From positions 62,001 through 126,000 of the forward strand of contig JAMXSV010000005.1 of the NCBI GenBank assembly GCA_027559495.1: a stretch of 64,000 bases of DNA. Direction: 5' to 3'. The notes under the pieces were generated by a model that worked only from the letters and a program-made list of their open reading frames with translations, did no database searches and had not been told where the DNA came from. This document shows positions 46,127 through 59,086 of this stretch, one piece after another (the first letter of the stretch is position 1; each line of letters opens with the position of its first letter). The position numbers were made by a program, and so were the translations under genes. Source of the DNA: Aurifilum marmelostoma (Eukaryota; Ascomycota; Sordariomycetes; Diaporthales; Cryphonectriaceae).

Positions 46127-47574
46127 AGAGCAAAAGCTTGCTGGTAATGATGTTGTCCTGAACGAGTTGGAAAGGTATTGGCAACGATGATATTGGTATC
46201 TTCTGGTCTTGCGCTTTTGAACCACTCGGATCACACACTCTCTTTCGTGAAGAGTCTACACCACCAACTTCAATTGGTGATGAGACGGCGTGTGGCTTTT
46301 GCTGTTACACCTATAGGATGAACTTAAGCAGATAATTAAGCTCAGCATCTGCTTGGGCCATAATAATATCATGACCATCCATCCCGTCACCTGGAGCGTT
46401 GTGTACAATTACCATGGTGAGAAAGCATAATTACTTCACAGGTTATCTAAATGTATTATTAAATGGTCTTATTAAATGCACTAGCCAAACCTTATGTACC
46501 TGAAAATGCCATTGCACTCTTCCGACTGCTGTTGACCATGCGCTGCAATAGAGATCAAGAAGAACAACTATCAGATCAAAGGATCGGCACCTATATAACT
46601 TGATATCTGATAGCAAAGTTCTCTCTGTGTAATTGCAATTATTGATAAGCAATGACAAACTTGATGGTTCCAAGGTTTTGAAGGTATTGAAGGACTTGGT
46701 CAATGCTTTATCTTGAATTATGCATGAACACATTATACCTCATTTCATTCATGCTCTTTCTTGCAAAAATTTGCCCTGAGATTGCCATGCAAGCATTTCG
46801 TATTATCTTCTTGATACAAGAATAATTCTAGCAAAGCCATTCCTCTGCTGCATAAAGTGACCACCCTCTTCCCGTCTTTTCTCAATACCACCAGCCCTGA
46901 CAAGTTCTCAATCAAGGCATATACCTTAATGTAGTAACTGACTGCAGTGACTAGTAACCACTGCCAATCATTTTGAGCATGCTAGGATCATGGTCATGCA
47001 GTAATTTTTCGGCTAATTAACCTAAGTATGCATGACAACCCAAATTCTATCTACCCCTTCTATGTCATTTCACACTTTCAACTTAGCAAGTCATCTTCGA
47101 TTACTTATACATCGATGAGATGCAGGAGCTTGGCATAGATTCCATAAGAGTCCTTGTCATAATCGAAACAAAATGACCAGTCCCAGCTCGTACATTCTTT
47201 GCTGAGGCGGAACGCCTCGGACAGCTATGATAATGCCAACTCCAGCACGTGTTCTTGTGCGTGCCAGGGGCAGTGAGTCACTGGCTTATCCATGTCTGGT
47301 TGCTAGGCAACAGCCCCATATTGCTGCACTTGGCAGTAGATAGCCTCAGCTAGTTTTGACGACTAGGCTCTTGCTTTACTCTCTTCTCAGCGCATCTAAG
47401 TACTCTTTGGCCCGATTCACCATGCTCCTTGCAATTTAATCAGGCAGCAGCGGCAACTAGGCAGAGACAATGACTTTCGCAGGCTTCTGAGCGGCTATAA
47501 AATAAGGACTTGAGATATAACATGGCAATGAAAACTATACAACAACAATTCAATTATCTCGACCACCTAAGAAC
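46127..47574. other. A+T-rich intergenic region
   Basis: 1.4 kb, visibly A+T-rich from about 46300 to 47100 with many TA steps. This could be a decayed mobile element hit by repeat-induced point mutation, but no recognisable transposon protein remains. The last 80 bases hold the F-box gene promoter. Confidence 0.45.
47496..47503 (+). promoter_or_regulatory. TATA box of the F-box gene
   Basis: TATAAAAT within ggctataaaataagg, 79 bases before the ATG at 47575, a normal distance for a fungal TATA promoter with a short leader. Confidence 0.5.
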
Positions 47575-49060
47575 ATGTTAGCCTCCAACATGCCCTCTTG
47601 TAACGAGCCACTACCGTCGACCATCAGGGAAGATGCCCCGTGCCTCAGTCATCTCGCATCTGAGTTGACCAGGAACATCATCCAACACATCGACCAGCAA
47701 GACCTGAAGAACGTTCGTCTCGCCAACAAAGACCTGGAGCGCCATGCCGCCGGAGAGATGTTCAGGGATCTATTTCTTTCGCCCAGAGAGGATGTGGTCG
47801 AAAAATGGAACAATGTCGTTCAGGACGAAAGACTGCGACAGCTTCCTCGGCACGTCACCATACAGAGCCGTACAGAAGTTGACAACGATGATGCAGACGA
47901 GGAACTCCCAGACAACTGGGAGCAGGCCCTAGAAGCTCTGGGAAATCTACCTAACATCTCATCAGTCAGGATCATCTTCACCCAATCGTGCGTAGGCGTT
48001 GAGACGATGAACTCGCTCTGGAGCGATGCTGAGTCACCTGAGCAGCGGGAGGAGATGCTCATCAGCATCTTCCAGGCGATTGAGCGCCGAGCTTCCAACA
48101 AGGACAACAGAACGATTCGCAAGCTGACGATAACTCACCTGCAAAATTACCCGCTGCCAGACTTTACCAGATCGGATCTCTTCCGAGGTGTGATGGATAA
48201 TCTTGATGAGCTGGTGCGTAACCTGTGCCTCTTCAGTTCATTTACAATGCTATCACTACCATGGACTGCTAATTTCCATCATCCAGCACCTCACGATGAT
48301 TCAGGAGTGTAATGAGCATGGTCCTGATCACGACTACACGAGAGTGGAACTGCGGACATTTCTTGGCCATCTCTGCTCTGACTGGCTGAGTCCCATCTCG
48401 CAGAACCTGAAGGTGCTCTCCCTCCACCACCACACCGATAACTGGGGCCCGTTCCCGGCATATTTCAACCCCTATGGTCTCTCGTTCCCAAATCTCGAGA
48501 CCCTCTCGCTGCGCTATTATACTCTAGCGCACGATGAGGCGCTCGACTGGATCCTTGCGCAGAAATCTCTCAAACACCTGATTATACATCGGGGTATGAT
48601 TGCATCCCGGATCCGGATCGGCAGTGACAACATGAGGACCTGGCAGGTCAGAACACACAACTGGTATCCCTTGGAGCAGCAGCACAACAACACATGGGCC
48701 GAATCGTACGGCTACGATGGGAAGTGGAGCGACTTCTTTGCCAAGATCGCCGACGGCCTCCCGAATCTGGTCACTTTCAGCTTCAACGGCTTCGGCTCGG
48801 ATGCTCTTGACTCACTCGAGGTCGGCGATTCTGTTGACGATCGGTGGTATAACGCCTTCGCGAGGCGGTACATCGTCTTTGACAACGGAATTCTCCCCAC
48901 CCACTGGCCCGAAGCAAAGAACAATGGCAATATGTACTGCTGGGTGAAAGGCGAGAATCAGTTCCCGAACTTCCATGAGGTACATTTGCATGAGGATCGA
49001 AAGAGCCTGGACAGCCTTCTGGAGAAATGTAGGGCCAGGGCCGAAAGATGCTCAAGATGA
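47575..49060 (+). CDS. F-box domain protein
   Basis: Two exons, 47575-48213 and 48287-49060, with a 73-bp intron (GTGCGT...TCCAG, phase 0), encode 470 residues. Residues about 23-70 are an F-box: CLSHLASELTRNIIQHIDQQ, then DLKNVRLANKDLERHAAGEMF. This is the Skp1-binding motif of SCF ubiquitin ligases. The remaining 400 residues have leucine-rich elements (ISQNLKVLSLHHH, FPNLETLSLRYYT, LKHLIIHRGMI, LPNLVTFSFNG), the usual layout of large, fast-evolving fungal F-box families, with the target unknown. A second ATG four codons on (MPSCNEP) could also serve as start. No transmembrane segment. Confidence 0.88.
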
Positions 49061-51521
49061 TGTATGTTTGGATTCGCAGGATCAGTTTGAATGTGTAGTA
49101 ATTATGGGAGCCACCAATAAGTGGTGGTCTTGTCAACTTAGAAGGATGTGTGACAATCTTGACCAGCCAAGTACCTCATACACCTGAAGCTGTCCATTGC
49201 TGATTTTATGATGTATATCTTCATCAGCAAAGATAGCTGTGACTTTTGCAGGGACAAATTACTATGATATCTACAAGTGTCTTATTTGCATTGTATTATA
49301 TGGATCGATCCTTCTCAGGGGTTAAGCTGAGGGTACCCTCTGAGACTTTGTTATTATTCACGACAATTGTCCAAAGGTACAGCAAAGAAAGTGGAGCCTG
49401 CCATAGATAGACCTTTTCAAGGCCTTCTACGTGATAAGTATATAACATGTTACTCAAGGGAAAAAAGAACACCCTGTCTGCTTCTATTTGCCATGAGCAA
49501 CTAACTATATCCGTTGCATACAGCCACAACCTAAGAGGTCTGTTCGGAGCAGACTCTCGGTCTACCAAGACCCACGGCAGCAAAGTTCCGGCCCGTGAAT
49601 CCACCGTGCCCGACAAGCTCTCTGTCTGGGTTTCCGGCGCCCGAGCTTCACAGCGTGTCAGTACAAAGTCCTCGGCCTAGGTCATAAGATGGGCCGGCTA
49701 TCTCCGAAGCGACGGAGATTCGAGCTGTCTGTTCCGAGTGTCTGCCCAGAATCCACCACAGACCGACTGATAGAGTTACGATGGGGACTGGCTCATGCGA
49801 CGAACAGAGGATATAGTAAGCGGTCTTTTGGTTATGACTTTTTCTTTCATAATAGTAGTGAAATTAGTCGTAAAACAGATTCATGGTAGGGCTGAGGCTA
49901 GTCCGTATCCTAGCGACGAGGTCTGTGACGGGACCCGTTGGAAAAGAAGCCTAACCGCATGGTGTGGGCAGCTCTGTCACGGTGGTATTCCCGATAACTT
50001 CGAGGCGAGCCGAGGTCAGTTTTGGCCCATGTCTCAAACCCCTGGTAACACAAGATGACCTTGGGGAGTTCCAACATGCCAGGCAGGCCAGGGTAGCAGC
50101 GGCGAAACGAACCCATCCGCTCGATAGTAACAGAAGCTAATCTCAAGTTGTTGTGAGCCTTTTCGGACGTCGAGGTACGAATTCTCGGAGGGCCACGACA
50201 GGGAACACACGTGGTTGTCTCGTTTTAGCAGTGCGGTTAGAAGCCGCTGTGGCCGCCTCAGTGTCACATAGTCATTTTAATTGTTGTATTCCAAGTGACA
50301 CCGTGGCAAGGCGGTTCCCGAATGACGACTTGATCTTGCATCTTCTCACTGCTGTGAGGTTCCTCTGCACCCATGTACATACTACTAAGTCACCATGATC
50401 CCGCTATCTGCTCCCGTCACCCGGGCGCGACGCATGTCAGACCAGGCGAGAAAAAAAATATCGATGATGACATGCATTGTGAAGATCGCCGCTCCTCCTC
50501 CAACATCCACACTCAGGACACCACTGCTTTCGGGCAACTGTCACAATCCCCGTCGTTGCATTCTGGTCCCGGCTGCTCGGCACTGAGTCTGAAGTACATA
50601 AGCTGCGGTCATACGGCCCCCCCGTTTTCTAGCCATTGTCCCACCAGCACCAGACGGACCACGGCACGCTTTTTCCTTCTAACAGGTCGCTAGCCCCACA
50701 AGAACCTACCTTAGAGGGGAAAGAGAAGAAGAAAAGCACGGGAGAGAAAAAAAAAAGGAAGAAAAAAAAAAGGGTCGTCCCCTCTTGTGCTGACCGTGAC
50801 GATTACATGGGCGCAACAAGCGGTCCCCTCCTTTTCCGAGCTGCTGGTTCGACCATTGTCTCCGCTTTGAAATGGATTCGTAATTACTTAAGTCCGCCGC
50901 CCTCAGGGATCAAGACACGGGACGTGGGGAAGAAGTTAACGTGTGTCTGTGTGCTGTACGTATGCGTGTATTCGTCGTCGTTGTCGTCGTCGTCGTCGTC
51001 CTTTTCTCTCTTTCTCTCTCCCTCTCCCCCCTTGTCAACGTATGGACTGACTGATGGAAATTTCCTGTCCCACCCTTTCTCGAAGACCCGGGTCAAGGTC
51101 ACAACTTCTTTTTCAATTCCGCCCTCGCACGCCCCCCCTTTTGTCTCGGTTTCATGATTTGATGTCGGGCCTGGCCGAATAGATCAGCAGTTCCGTGCAT
51201 ATATTCGCAACTCTGTCGGCGCCCTCCGTCACTGTTGCAAAGCGCAACACTTTCCCTATCTCATTCCATATTTTTCCCTCTCTCGCGCGCGCGCTCTCTC
51301 TCTCTCTCTTTTCCCACACACGGGTCGTCTGTCTTGTTGTCGTTGTTCCCGGTGCACACCCCCCACGGTTGATCCCCGGATTTCCATTCTAATTCTGCGC
51401 CTGGCCATTACGGCTTTTACCAACTCGATCGGGTTCACAACCCCGAAATCTGAAGGCCAAGAATCTTATCAGACATCCAAGGCGCGCTCCCCTCCTTGAG
51501 ACGGGGGAGCGACTACCCGCC
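49061..51521. other. Long intergenic region upstream of the transporter gene
   Basis: 2.5 kb without a supportable gene. From about 50690 it becomes strongly purine- then pyrimidine-rich, with a TCG repeat (50972-51001) and a GC/CT repeat (51284-51309), typical of a fungal promoter and 5' leader of a highly expressed gene. Short open frames here lack domains. Confidence 0.5.
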
Positions 51522-53730
51522 ATGGCTGCTGCAGGTCGCACACCAGACAGCCGGATTATCGGCCCAAGTGACGAGCAGGATGAGAAGAAGCTGCCTGCAA
51601 CGAGTGACTCGGACAGCCTGAGCTCAGGAAGCTTCGAGACCCTGAACGACGCCGTGGTTGCGACGCGCGGCGGCAGCAATGGGCAGGGCGGCAGCGCACA
51701 GCAGAACAAGGAGCCGGCATCCTCCACCGTAGTAGACCCAGAATCGCTCGCAGGAGGGAATGACTTGTCAACGAGAGGCCTGCCACGCGAACAAGGCGTT
51801 CCCATAGCAGCCACAGACGCGCAAGCCGGCTCCTCAGCACCACCAGCGGGAGCCGCCCAGGACCCACACAAGCCCGGCGCTGCACCAGAGGATCAGCGCA
51901 CCAAGCTGCAGACGGCCATCATCGTGGCGGCGCTGTGCTCGGCCGTGTTTCTTGCGGCTCTGGATGTGACCATCACCACGGTCGCCATACCGACCATTTC
52001 TGAGGATTTCAACTCATCTGCTGGCTACACGTGGATTGGAAGTGCTTATCTCTTGGCAAATGCCGCTGCGGCGCCCTCATGGGGCAAGATATCTGACATC
52101 TTTGGGCGCAAGCCTGTCCTGCTGACGGCAGTGTCGGTGTTTTGGATTGGCTCCCTCATCTGTGGTCTCAGTCACAACATGTCCATGCTCATTACCGGAC
52201 GTGCCATCCAGGGAATAGGGGGTGGTGGCTCCCTGATCTTGGTGAATATCTGCATCAGCGATATGTTCTCGGTCAGGAAGAGAGGCGTGTATCTGGGCTT
52301 TGTCGGGCTTGTATGGGCTGTGGCTGGTGGTTTTGGGCCTGGTAAGCTCTTCTGCCTCGTCTCATTGTGATGAATTTGTGGAGGGTTGCTAATCAAGATC
52401 AATTCTTTCGAAACAGTGCTGGGAGGTGTCTTCACAACAAAGGCCACTTGGAAGTGGTGCTTTTATATTAACCTTCCCGTCGCCGGGTTGGCCCTGGTCA
52501 TCCTCTATTTCACCCTGAAAGTGCACAACCCGAGAACACCAATCAAGCAGGGGCTGGCAGCTGTGGACTGGCTCGGCTCCCTGACCATCGTTGGCGGAAC
52601 CTTAATGTTCCTGCTGGGCCTCGAGCTGGCGGGAGGGACCTACGGCTGGAAATCGGCTACCGTGATCTGCCTCATCGTGTTCGGTATCGTTGTCGCCAGC
52701 ACGTGCGTCCTCGTCGAGGTGTACATCGCCAAGTACCCCATCATCCCCGTGCGCATCTTCAAGGACCCTCGCAACATGGCCCTGGTCGGCTTGTGCGCCT
52801 GCCACGGCTTTGTCTTCATCTCCGTGAGCTACTATATGCCGCTGTACTTCCAGGGCGTCCTGGGCGCCAACGCGCTCCTGTCTGGCGTATACGTCTTGCC
52901 TTTTACCTTTGTCCTCGGCTGCATGTCCGCTGTGGCCGGTTTCGTCATCAAAAAGACGGGCAAATACCTTCCGCCCATCATCGGCGGCTTTGCCCTCATG
53001 ACCCTCGGCTACGGCCTCCTCATCGATCTGGATGACTACCCGAACTGGCCCAAGATCATCCTCTTCCAGATCGTGCTCGGCCTCGGCGTAGGCCCCAACT
53101 TCCAGTCGCCCCTCATCGCGCTGCAGAGCGCCGTCCAGCCCAGGGAGATCGCGAGCGCCACGGGCACCTACATGTTTGTGCGCCAGCTGTCGACCTCCAT
53201 CTCGATCGTGGTCGGCGGTGTGATCTTTGACGACAGTATGCAGAAGCAGTACGCCAAGCTCAAGGGTGTGCTGGGCCAGCAGACGGCGGACCTGTTGACG
53301 GGCGCGAATGCGGCTGCTAGCGTGGGCGAGGTGTCGGCGCTGCCGGAGCCGGCTAGGAGTATTGCCCAGGCTGCTTATTGGAAGGCTCTGCAGAAGATGT
53401 TTATCTTTTACGTCGCATTTGCGTAAGTGTTCCTATCAAGACTCTCACAATGACGCGTATTGTGTTTTGCTGACTGAGAGCAACGACAACAGAGGGCTTG
53501 GTCTGATCATCAGCTTCTTTGTCGGCGGAAGAACGCTGAGCAAGGAGCATACCGAGCACAAGACCGGGTTGCATACCCTGCAGCCAAGCAAGAAGCCTGC
53601 CGAAGATGTAGAGAAGAAGGCGGCTGGTGAGGGGGCCCCTGCCTCTGGGGAAGGAATTACAGCGGCAGCAGCCGCTGGAGAGGACGCACAGGCTACACCT
53701 CAAGGTGAAGGTGCCGTGAAGAATCAATAG
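51522..53730 (+). CDS. MFS transporter, 14-helix DHA2 (drug/H+ antiporter) type
   Basis: Three exons, 51522-52341, 52417-53422 and 53493-53730, with introns of 75 and 70 bp, encode 687 residues. The first 125 residues are a hydrophilic Ser/Ala/Gly/Gln cytosolic tail. Family motifs follow: LAALDVTITTVAIPTI (motif D1), GKISDIFGRKPVLL (motif A), ITGRAIQGIGGGG (motif B) and VWAVAGGFGPVLGG (antiporter motif C, split by intron 1). About 14 membrane helices can be traced, the last in exon 3 (GLGLIISFFVGG), followed by a charged Ala/Glu tail. Relatives export drugs, mycotoxins or siderophores across the plasma membrane; the substrate cannot be inferred. No biosynthetic cluster genes flank it. Confidence 0.93.
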
Positions 53731-54979
53731 TAAAGAAGGAAGACTCTTGCTTTCCTTCTGTTCTTTCTTGGTGGTGAACGAGGTCAAGTTTCACTCCATA
53801 TCTTGTCTGTTTTATTTCTTTGAGAAGATGCATCTGCGGCGGCGTTGGGTCTTTGGAATTATGGTATGATAGACTGGGTATCTCGTCTGTTGGAAAACAT
53901 TCCTGGATAGAAAAAGGGCTTGGGGAGATCATTTTCAAATGACAACCTTAGAAGGATCAACGACCTGGGGAAGGGGATTATGACAAAGAAGGACATACAG
54001 TACTATAATTGTGATAGAGGCTCTGTAATCATATACAGTGCTGGCAAATTGACTGTTGTCCAGGTTTTCAGTCCTGCATAGCGTGACATGTGTGAGACGG
54101 GGCTTTGATGTGAGTACTAAGTGCCAGCTAACTTTTCATCTCTCAGAGAGGGTTGTCTGTTGAGCTGCGCAAGGGTGATGTGTCATTGCTGGGACGAAGT
54201 TCATACTGAGTCCCAAGGCTTGACGACCTATTACGCATATTTGGGGCAGTGATAGGCTCATCCAATCGCGAGTTCTTTCCGTTCTTGAGGTTCGTCTGCT
54301 TCCACTCACCCGTGCGTCGCTCGGGCCTGGAAAATAATATCTTTTCATATTCGGGCGACGTCAGCAACTAGAGGTCAACCTATGGTATTAATATAATACC
54401 ACATAAACTGTTAAAGCATCCAGAAACCTGCACCGAGTGTCCGATCCCCCCACCCTCCCGACCCGAACCTTAATTTGTCCGCTGGTCTGGAATCCGTTTC
54501 CCTGTTCAGACGTACCATCCTGGAACTTACAATATTATATGTTAAGCAATTAATCTACGACACTGACCCTTGGTCTCTACTGCATCATGCACATTCCATT
54601 CGCAGGCGGACGAGCGGCACCATGTTGGTCATCCGGCTAATGTTCGCCCGTCCTCCTTTCCCTTTACATGCCATTTACGTACACTTCTCGGGACCTAGGT
54701 GTCCGTGTATCCACAAGTGATCTGCCGTGATGAGGCCTACTCTAGAAGTGTTGCTTTATTTGCGTCCAACCAGTGATTCTAGAAATGGATATGAAAGTGG
54801 TCATGTCCCCCCCCATACAGGAAAATGGCTTGCATGTTCATATAGAGAGTGAATAGGGATTTATTTATAAACAAGAACGATCCCTTGAGTAAGCTTGGCG
54901 CACACCATTGAGCCTTAACGCACACTCAATACGACAACAAGCTGAGATAGTTCTTACTCTACCGATAATTGCCAACGAG
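53731..54979. other. Intergenic region
   Basis: 3' flank of the transporter gene and promoter of the esterase gene. No gene is supported. Confidence 0.5.
54866..54871 (+). promoter_or_regulatory. Possible TATA box of the esterase gene
   Basis: TATAAA within tttatttataaacaag, 114 bases before the ATG at 54980. Confidence 0.4.
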
Positions 54980-56241
54980 ATGGTCCACTTTCAGAGATTC
55001 GTTGCGGCTGCTGCTGCTATGGTGACAACAGTCCAGGCTGCCAGCCTCCAGCAAGTCAGCAGTTACGGTTGGTTCTCCACATATCTACGAAACATATGTA
55101 CACATAACGCCGAGCCTGACAGCTTTGCTCTAAGGGTCTGATACGTCTGGGGCGCAGATGTACATATACGTCCCAGACGCGGTGGCATCCAAGGGAAGCT
55201 CTTCGGGCGTGCCTGTCGTGGTGGCCATCCACGTACGTTAGGGTTCACTTGATTACTTTCATACAACACACACCTTAAAGAGCACCCACTATCATGGCAA
55301 CTTCCTCCCGACTCAGAACTAATCTAGAAATATCACTACTAGTACTGCACAGGCACAGGCTCCGGATACTACTCGGCCACCCCTTACGCCCAGCTCGCCG
55401 ACCAGTACGGTTTCATCGTTATTTACCCATCCTCTCCCTACTCAGGCACCTGTTGGGATGTCTCCTCTGTGGCCTCGGAGACTCACGGTGGAGCAGCCGA
55501 CACGGCGGACATTGTGCAGATGGTCGACTACGCCCTCTCGACCTACGGCGCCGACAAGTCGCGCGTATTCGTCACCGGCAGTTCGTCCGGCGCCATGATG
55601 ACCAACCTGCTTGCTGCGACTTACCCTGATGTTTTTGCTGCGGGCACCGTGTACTCGGGCGTCCCTGCTGGCTGCTTTTACACAGGCACTGTCGACGGCT
55701 GGAACAGTACCTGTGCGGAAGGGGACAGTGTTCACACGCAGGAGGTCTGGACTGATGTTGCGAAGGCCATGTACCCTGGGTACACAGGTAAATGATCTGA
55801 ACATCCACACTCGAAGCCACTTCATCTTATACACCCGTGGATTGTTCTGACAAGAAGCGATTGCTTCACAAAAACACAGGCGCACGCCCCAGGATGCTGA
55901 TCTTCCACGGCTCTGCGGACACCACCCTGTACCCCCCTGTAAGCATCTCCATTCCTCCGGTCTTCTCACACATAGGCTCAGCGGGCAGAGAGCATGCGAG
56001 ACGCGAAAGCAAAAGCTGACGGAGCTCCGCCGCACAGAACTTCAACGAGACCATCAAGCAGTGGACAGGCGTGTTCAACTATTCGGTGGACCCCGTGTCG
56101 ACGCAGGTGGGGACACCCTCGTCGGTCTATACGAAGACCACCTATGGCAACGGTAGTGTTGTGGGCATCTACGGCCAAGGAATCGGCCACACCGTGCCTG
56201 TCATGGGGGATCAGGACATGGCCTGGTTTGGAATCTCGTAA
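54980..56241 (+). CDS. Secreted acetylxylan esterase, carbohydrate esterase family 1
   Basis: Five exons: 54980-55067, 55135-55232, 55343-55787, 55880-55938 and 56038-56241; introns are 67-110 bp; 297 residues. The first junction (TACG|GTTGGT to TCTAAG|GG) was chosen because it gives SLQQVSSYGSDTSGAQMYIYVPD, matching the family start. Signal peptide: MVHFQRFVAAAAAMVTTVQA. The esterase core reads HYCTGTGSGYYSATPYAQL, GFIVIYPSSPYSGTCWDVSS, nucleophile Ser in FVTGSSSGAMMTN, Asp in FHGSADTTLYP and His in GQGIGHTVPV. There is no cellulose-binding module. The enzyme removes acetyl groups from xylan outside the cell, helping xylanases. A feruloyl esterase of the same fold is the alternative, but the conserved blocks look like acetylxylan esterase. 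Confidence 0.93.
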
Positions 56242-58244
56242 GGGATGACAGGGCTCGTTTGACTCTTTCTGTGACGGCTGTGATTGTTGCAATGCCAAAT
56301 AAATCGAATACGGAAGGTTCTGGCATCGATGATCGTTTTTTCAGATCCAGTATATGGCAGAATGATATCTGTGTACATACATACATCTTATAGTACTTAT
56401 ATAGCCTGATACTCTTTTTTTTCTTCTTCTTGAGCTTCCTGCTCAGGAATTCGCCCATGATTCCATCTTCTGCTAAGTAATGAGACCCCCTCTGATGCTC
56501 CCGAAAAGTGTCATACTGTACTTAACCAAGTGCCTATTGACTGACATTTGCTAAGAGCGGATATGACTCGGATCTGGTCTGACAGACAAGACTTTAGGGC
56601 CATGGTTCCATCCCAAAGAGGCAGTGAGTTGAAACCTCTCTGTGGGCATGCTCATCTCGCCTGATAATTTTCCCGTCTGCCTTACGATACCATGGACTTT
56701 GGGCCTTACAATCCCCATGATCAGGGCTGTAATATCTCACCTTAATTTTGAATAAGCTTTACTGCCAAGCATATTGTTGACCTTATTCCTTGCGAAACTT
56801 ATCACGTAGATCATTCCCTTTCGGCTTCACCTAAGTTCAAGCTGAACACGGAGGCCTGCCTCCTTGTCAGGCTCGCTCTCCACCGGTCACAAGGGCCGTG
56901 GGCTTGTCCGAAGCAGACCACAGACCCTCAAAGTAACGTGTGCAATGACCATATTGAGGTCTGTCAGGGTAACACGAGAGAGGAGAGAGTAGAGGAGAAA
57001 GAGAGAGAGAAAAAAAAAAAAAGAGACATATCATGTTCATAGTGGCTGTTGCGTGGAGTAGAAATTCGCGCGCGCTCTCTCGTATCCAGTGCTTGGCTCC
57101 CCCGGAACTCGTCCGAAATTTAGGCCAAAACCTAAATCATCAAAATCCCAGACTGCCGGGCCGCGGTATGCCAACGGTACCTGGGGCTATCCCAGGCTAG
57201 CCCTGCAGGCTTCTAGAAAAGAGCAAAAAAGCCTGGAAAATAAAAGAATGTGAGAGACAGAGGAAGTCGACGGCCCTTATCCGCCCATACTTACATTGGG
57301 ATACTACGTGGTATGATACGTGGCTTGCCGCCCCCCCCCCCCCCTTCTCTGCCCCCATGTCCACCCCCATGATTTGGCGCGTGGGCAAGACTAAGCGGGA
57401 AAATACTACGTAGGACTGGGGCCGAGGCGAAGCATTTTTAGGTTTTCTTATCGGGCGTGGCTGCACAGATACCATGAGTGGGGTGAGATTCGACTTGGCT
57501 CTCTCTCATTTCAGGAGTTCCCCTGATTGCTGGCTCGTCCCTGGTGGTTTAGTGGCCTGTGGGTGTGGAACCCCCACTCGCACATGCGCGCCATTCAGGA
57601 CGGTATCGAGCGAGGGGGATGCGTATCTCAGGACGCGGCCATGAGAGAATGGTTGGTATTGGAGAGAGTCTGTTCGTAGAGGAGGGAAAAAGGAATATAG
57701 AGCAAGAAGAAGACGACATGAGAAGTGTGTGATATGAAACAGTAACTTCTGTTGCGGAAAAAAAAAGAAAAAAAAAAAAAAAAAAAGAAAATCACCTCTG
57801 ACAAGGCTGTCAATGCCACGTTATGTGGTACTGTATTAGTTTCTGCTTGGTGCGTGTTGGTGGTAATTAGAAGAATCGACCAACTCCTGCCGCCAAGCAT
57901 CGCTTTCCTGACTCGATGCAAGTCTATTTCCGGATACGTGATTCGTAGTTCCCGAGCTGCCGGATGCCGAAGAGAGAGAGGGTGAGAGGGAGAGAGAAGA
58001 TATAACATTACATTGTTGCCATGGCGCCAGCATGGCATGGTTTCCTCTCCTTCTTCTCTTCTGCACCTTATCTCTCGAGAATTTCGTGTCTGTCGTTCAC
58101 CCATTCACCTATTGTTTCTTTGAATACATACATACATTGTCACTCGTTTGAACAATAATCCTCATCGACAAGTTTCAGTCACACTCGTTCACTTGAAACA
58201 TAAACAAAAAAAAAAAACACATAATTTAATCAAAAACCGTCACA
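56242..58244. other. Intergenic region with homopolymer tracts
   Basis: 2.0 kb without a supportable gene. It contains a C14 tract (57331-57344), an interrupted A tract (57758-57786) and a short GA-rich run near 56980-57024. The last 60 bases (A-rich, ending aaccgtcacaATG) are a typical leader of the next gene. Confidence 0.5.
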
Positions 58245-59086
58245 ATGGTCTACTCTCTCACCGCCCTGCTCGCCCTCGCCTCCGCGGCCGCCGCCCTCAA
58301 GGTGACCTCCCCGACCAGCGACTCCGTCTGGACCGTCGGTGACTCCCAGACCATCACCTGGGACACGGTCGACTCTGATGAGTCCACCTTCAACATCTAC
58401 CTGTCCAACATGGTCGAGTACCCGTCCGTCACCACCCTCCTGGTCTCGGACGTCTCCAGCAGCGACGGCTCTGCCACCATCGACGGCAGCAAGCTGACCA
58501 CCGGCAACGCCTTCACCATCAACTTCACCAACGGAACCAAGACGGAGCAGATCTACGCCCAGTCGGTAAGAAAACAACAACAGTCTCCCTCCGATCTTGC
58601 GGGCCGACCCCCATCAGTCGTCTCCGTTTCGACCCTTTGCAAGTGACTGTTCCGAAGCGGGGAGATTCATGTGCTGACGACCAACTTGCTTGCTCTCAAA
58701 TACAGAACCAGTTCAACATCACCTCTAGCTCGTCTTCTTCCTCCAGCAGCAGCAGCAGCACCTCCTCGTCCTCCGCCACTGGCACTGCCTCCTCCTCTTC
58801 TGGTACGACGACGGCGTCCACCCCATCTTCCTCTTCCAGCACCCTTGCCGGCGCTTCATCGTCACCATCCTCCAGCTCGGCTAACAGCGTGAACGGTACA
58901 GGCTCGTCGACCGCCACTGCCACCGGCACCGCGGCGTCCGGCTCGTCCACCGCCTCCTCGACCGGAACCTCTACCGGCTCCTCCGCCAGCTCCAGCAGCA
59001 CCTCGTCTTCGACCGCGACCTCTGGTGCCGAGAAGATCCTGGTTGGGTGGATGGGTGTCGTTGCCGTTGCCGCGCTGGCTCTGTAG
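58245..59086 (+). CDS. Ser/Thr-rich GPI-anchored cell-surface protein with Kre9/KNH-like domain
   Basis: Two exons, 58245-58565 and 58706-59086, with a 140-bp intron (GTAAGA...TACAG, phase 0), encode 233 residues. Signal peptide MVYSLTALLALASAAAA is followed by a KNH-type immunoglobulin-like domain (about 18-110): LKVTSPTSDSVWTVGDSQTI then TWDTVDSDESTFNIYLSN. Then come about 95 residues almost entirely Ser, Thr, Ala and Gly, likely O-mannosylated and extended. The C-terminus has small residues (TSGAEK) followed by a hydrophobic tail (ILVGWMGVVAVAALAL), a GPI attachment signal. The protein should sit in the plasma membrane or wall. Kre9 relatives act in beta-1,6-glucan formation, but members of this short fungal family have not been assigned a reaction. 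Confidence 0.92.

Noticed and set aside
57535..57560. Stretch resembling the first 19 bases of a eukaryotic tRNA-Glu (ccctggtggtttagtggc)
   Set aside because: No anticodon arm, T-arm (GGTTCGA) or acceptor pairing follows; chance similarity or a tiny fragment, not a tRNA gene.
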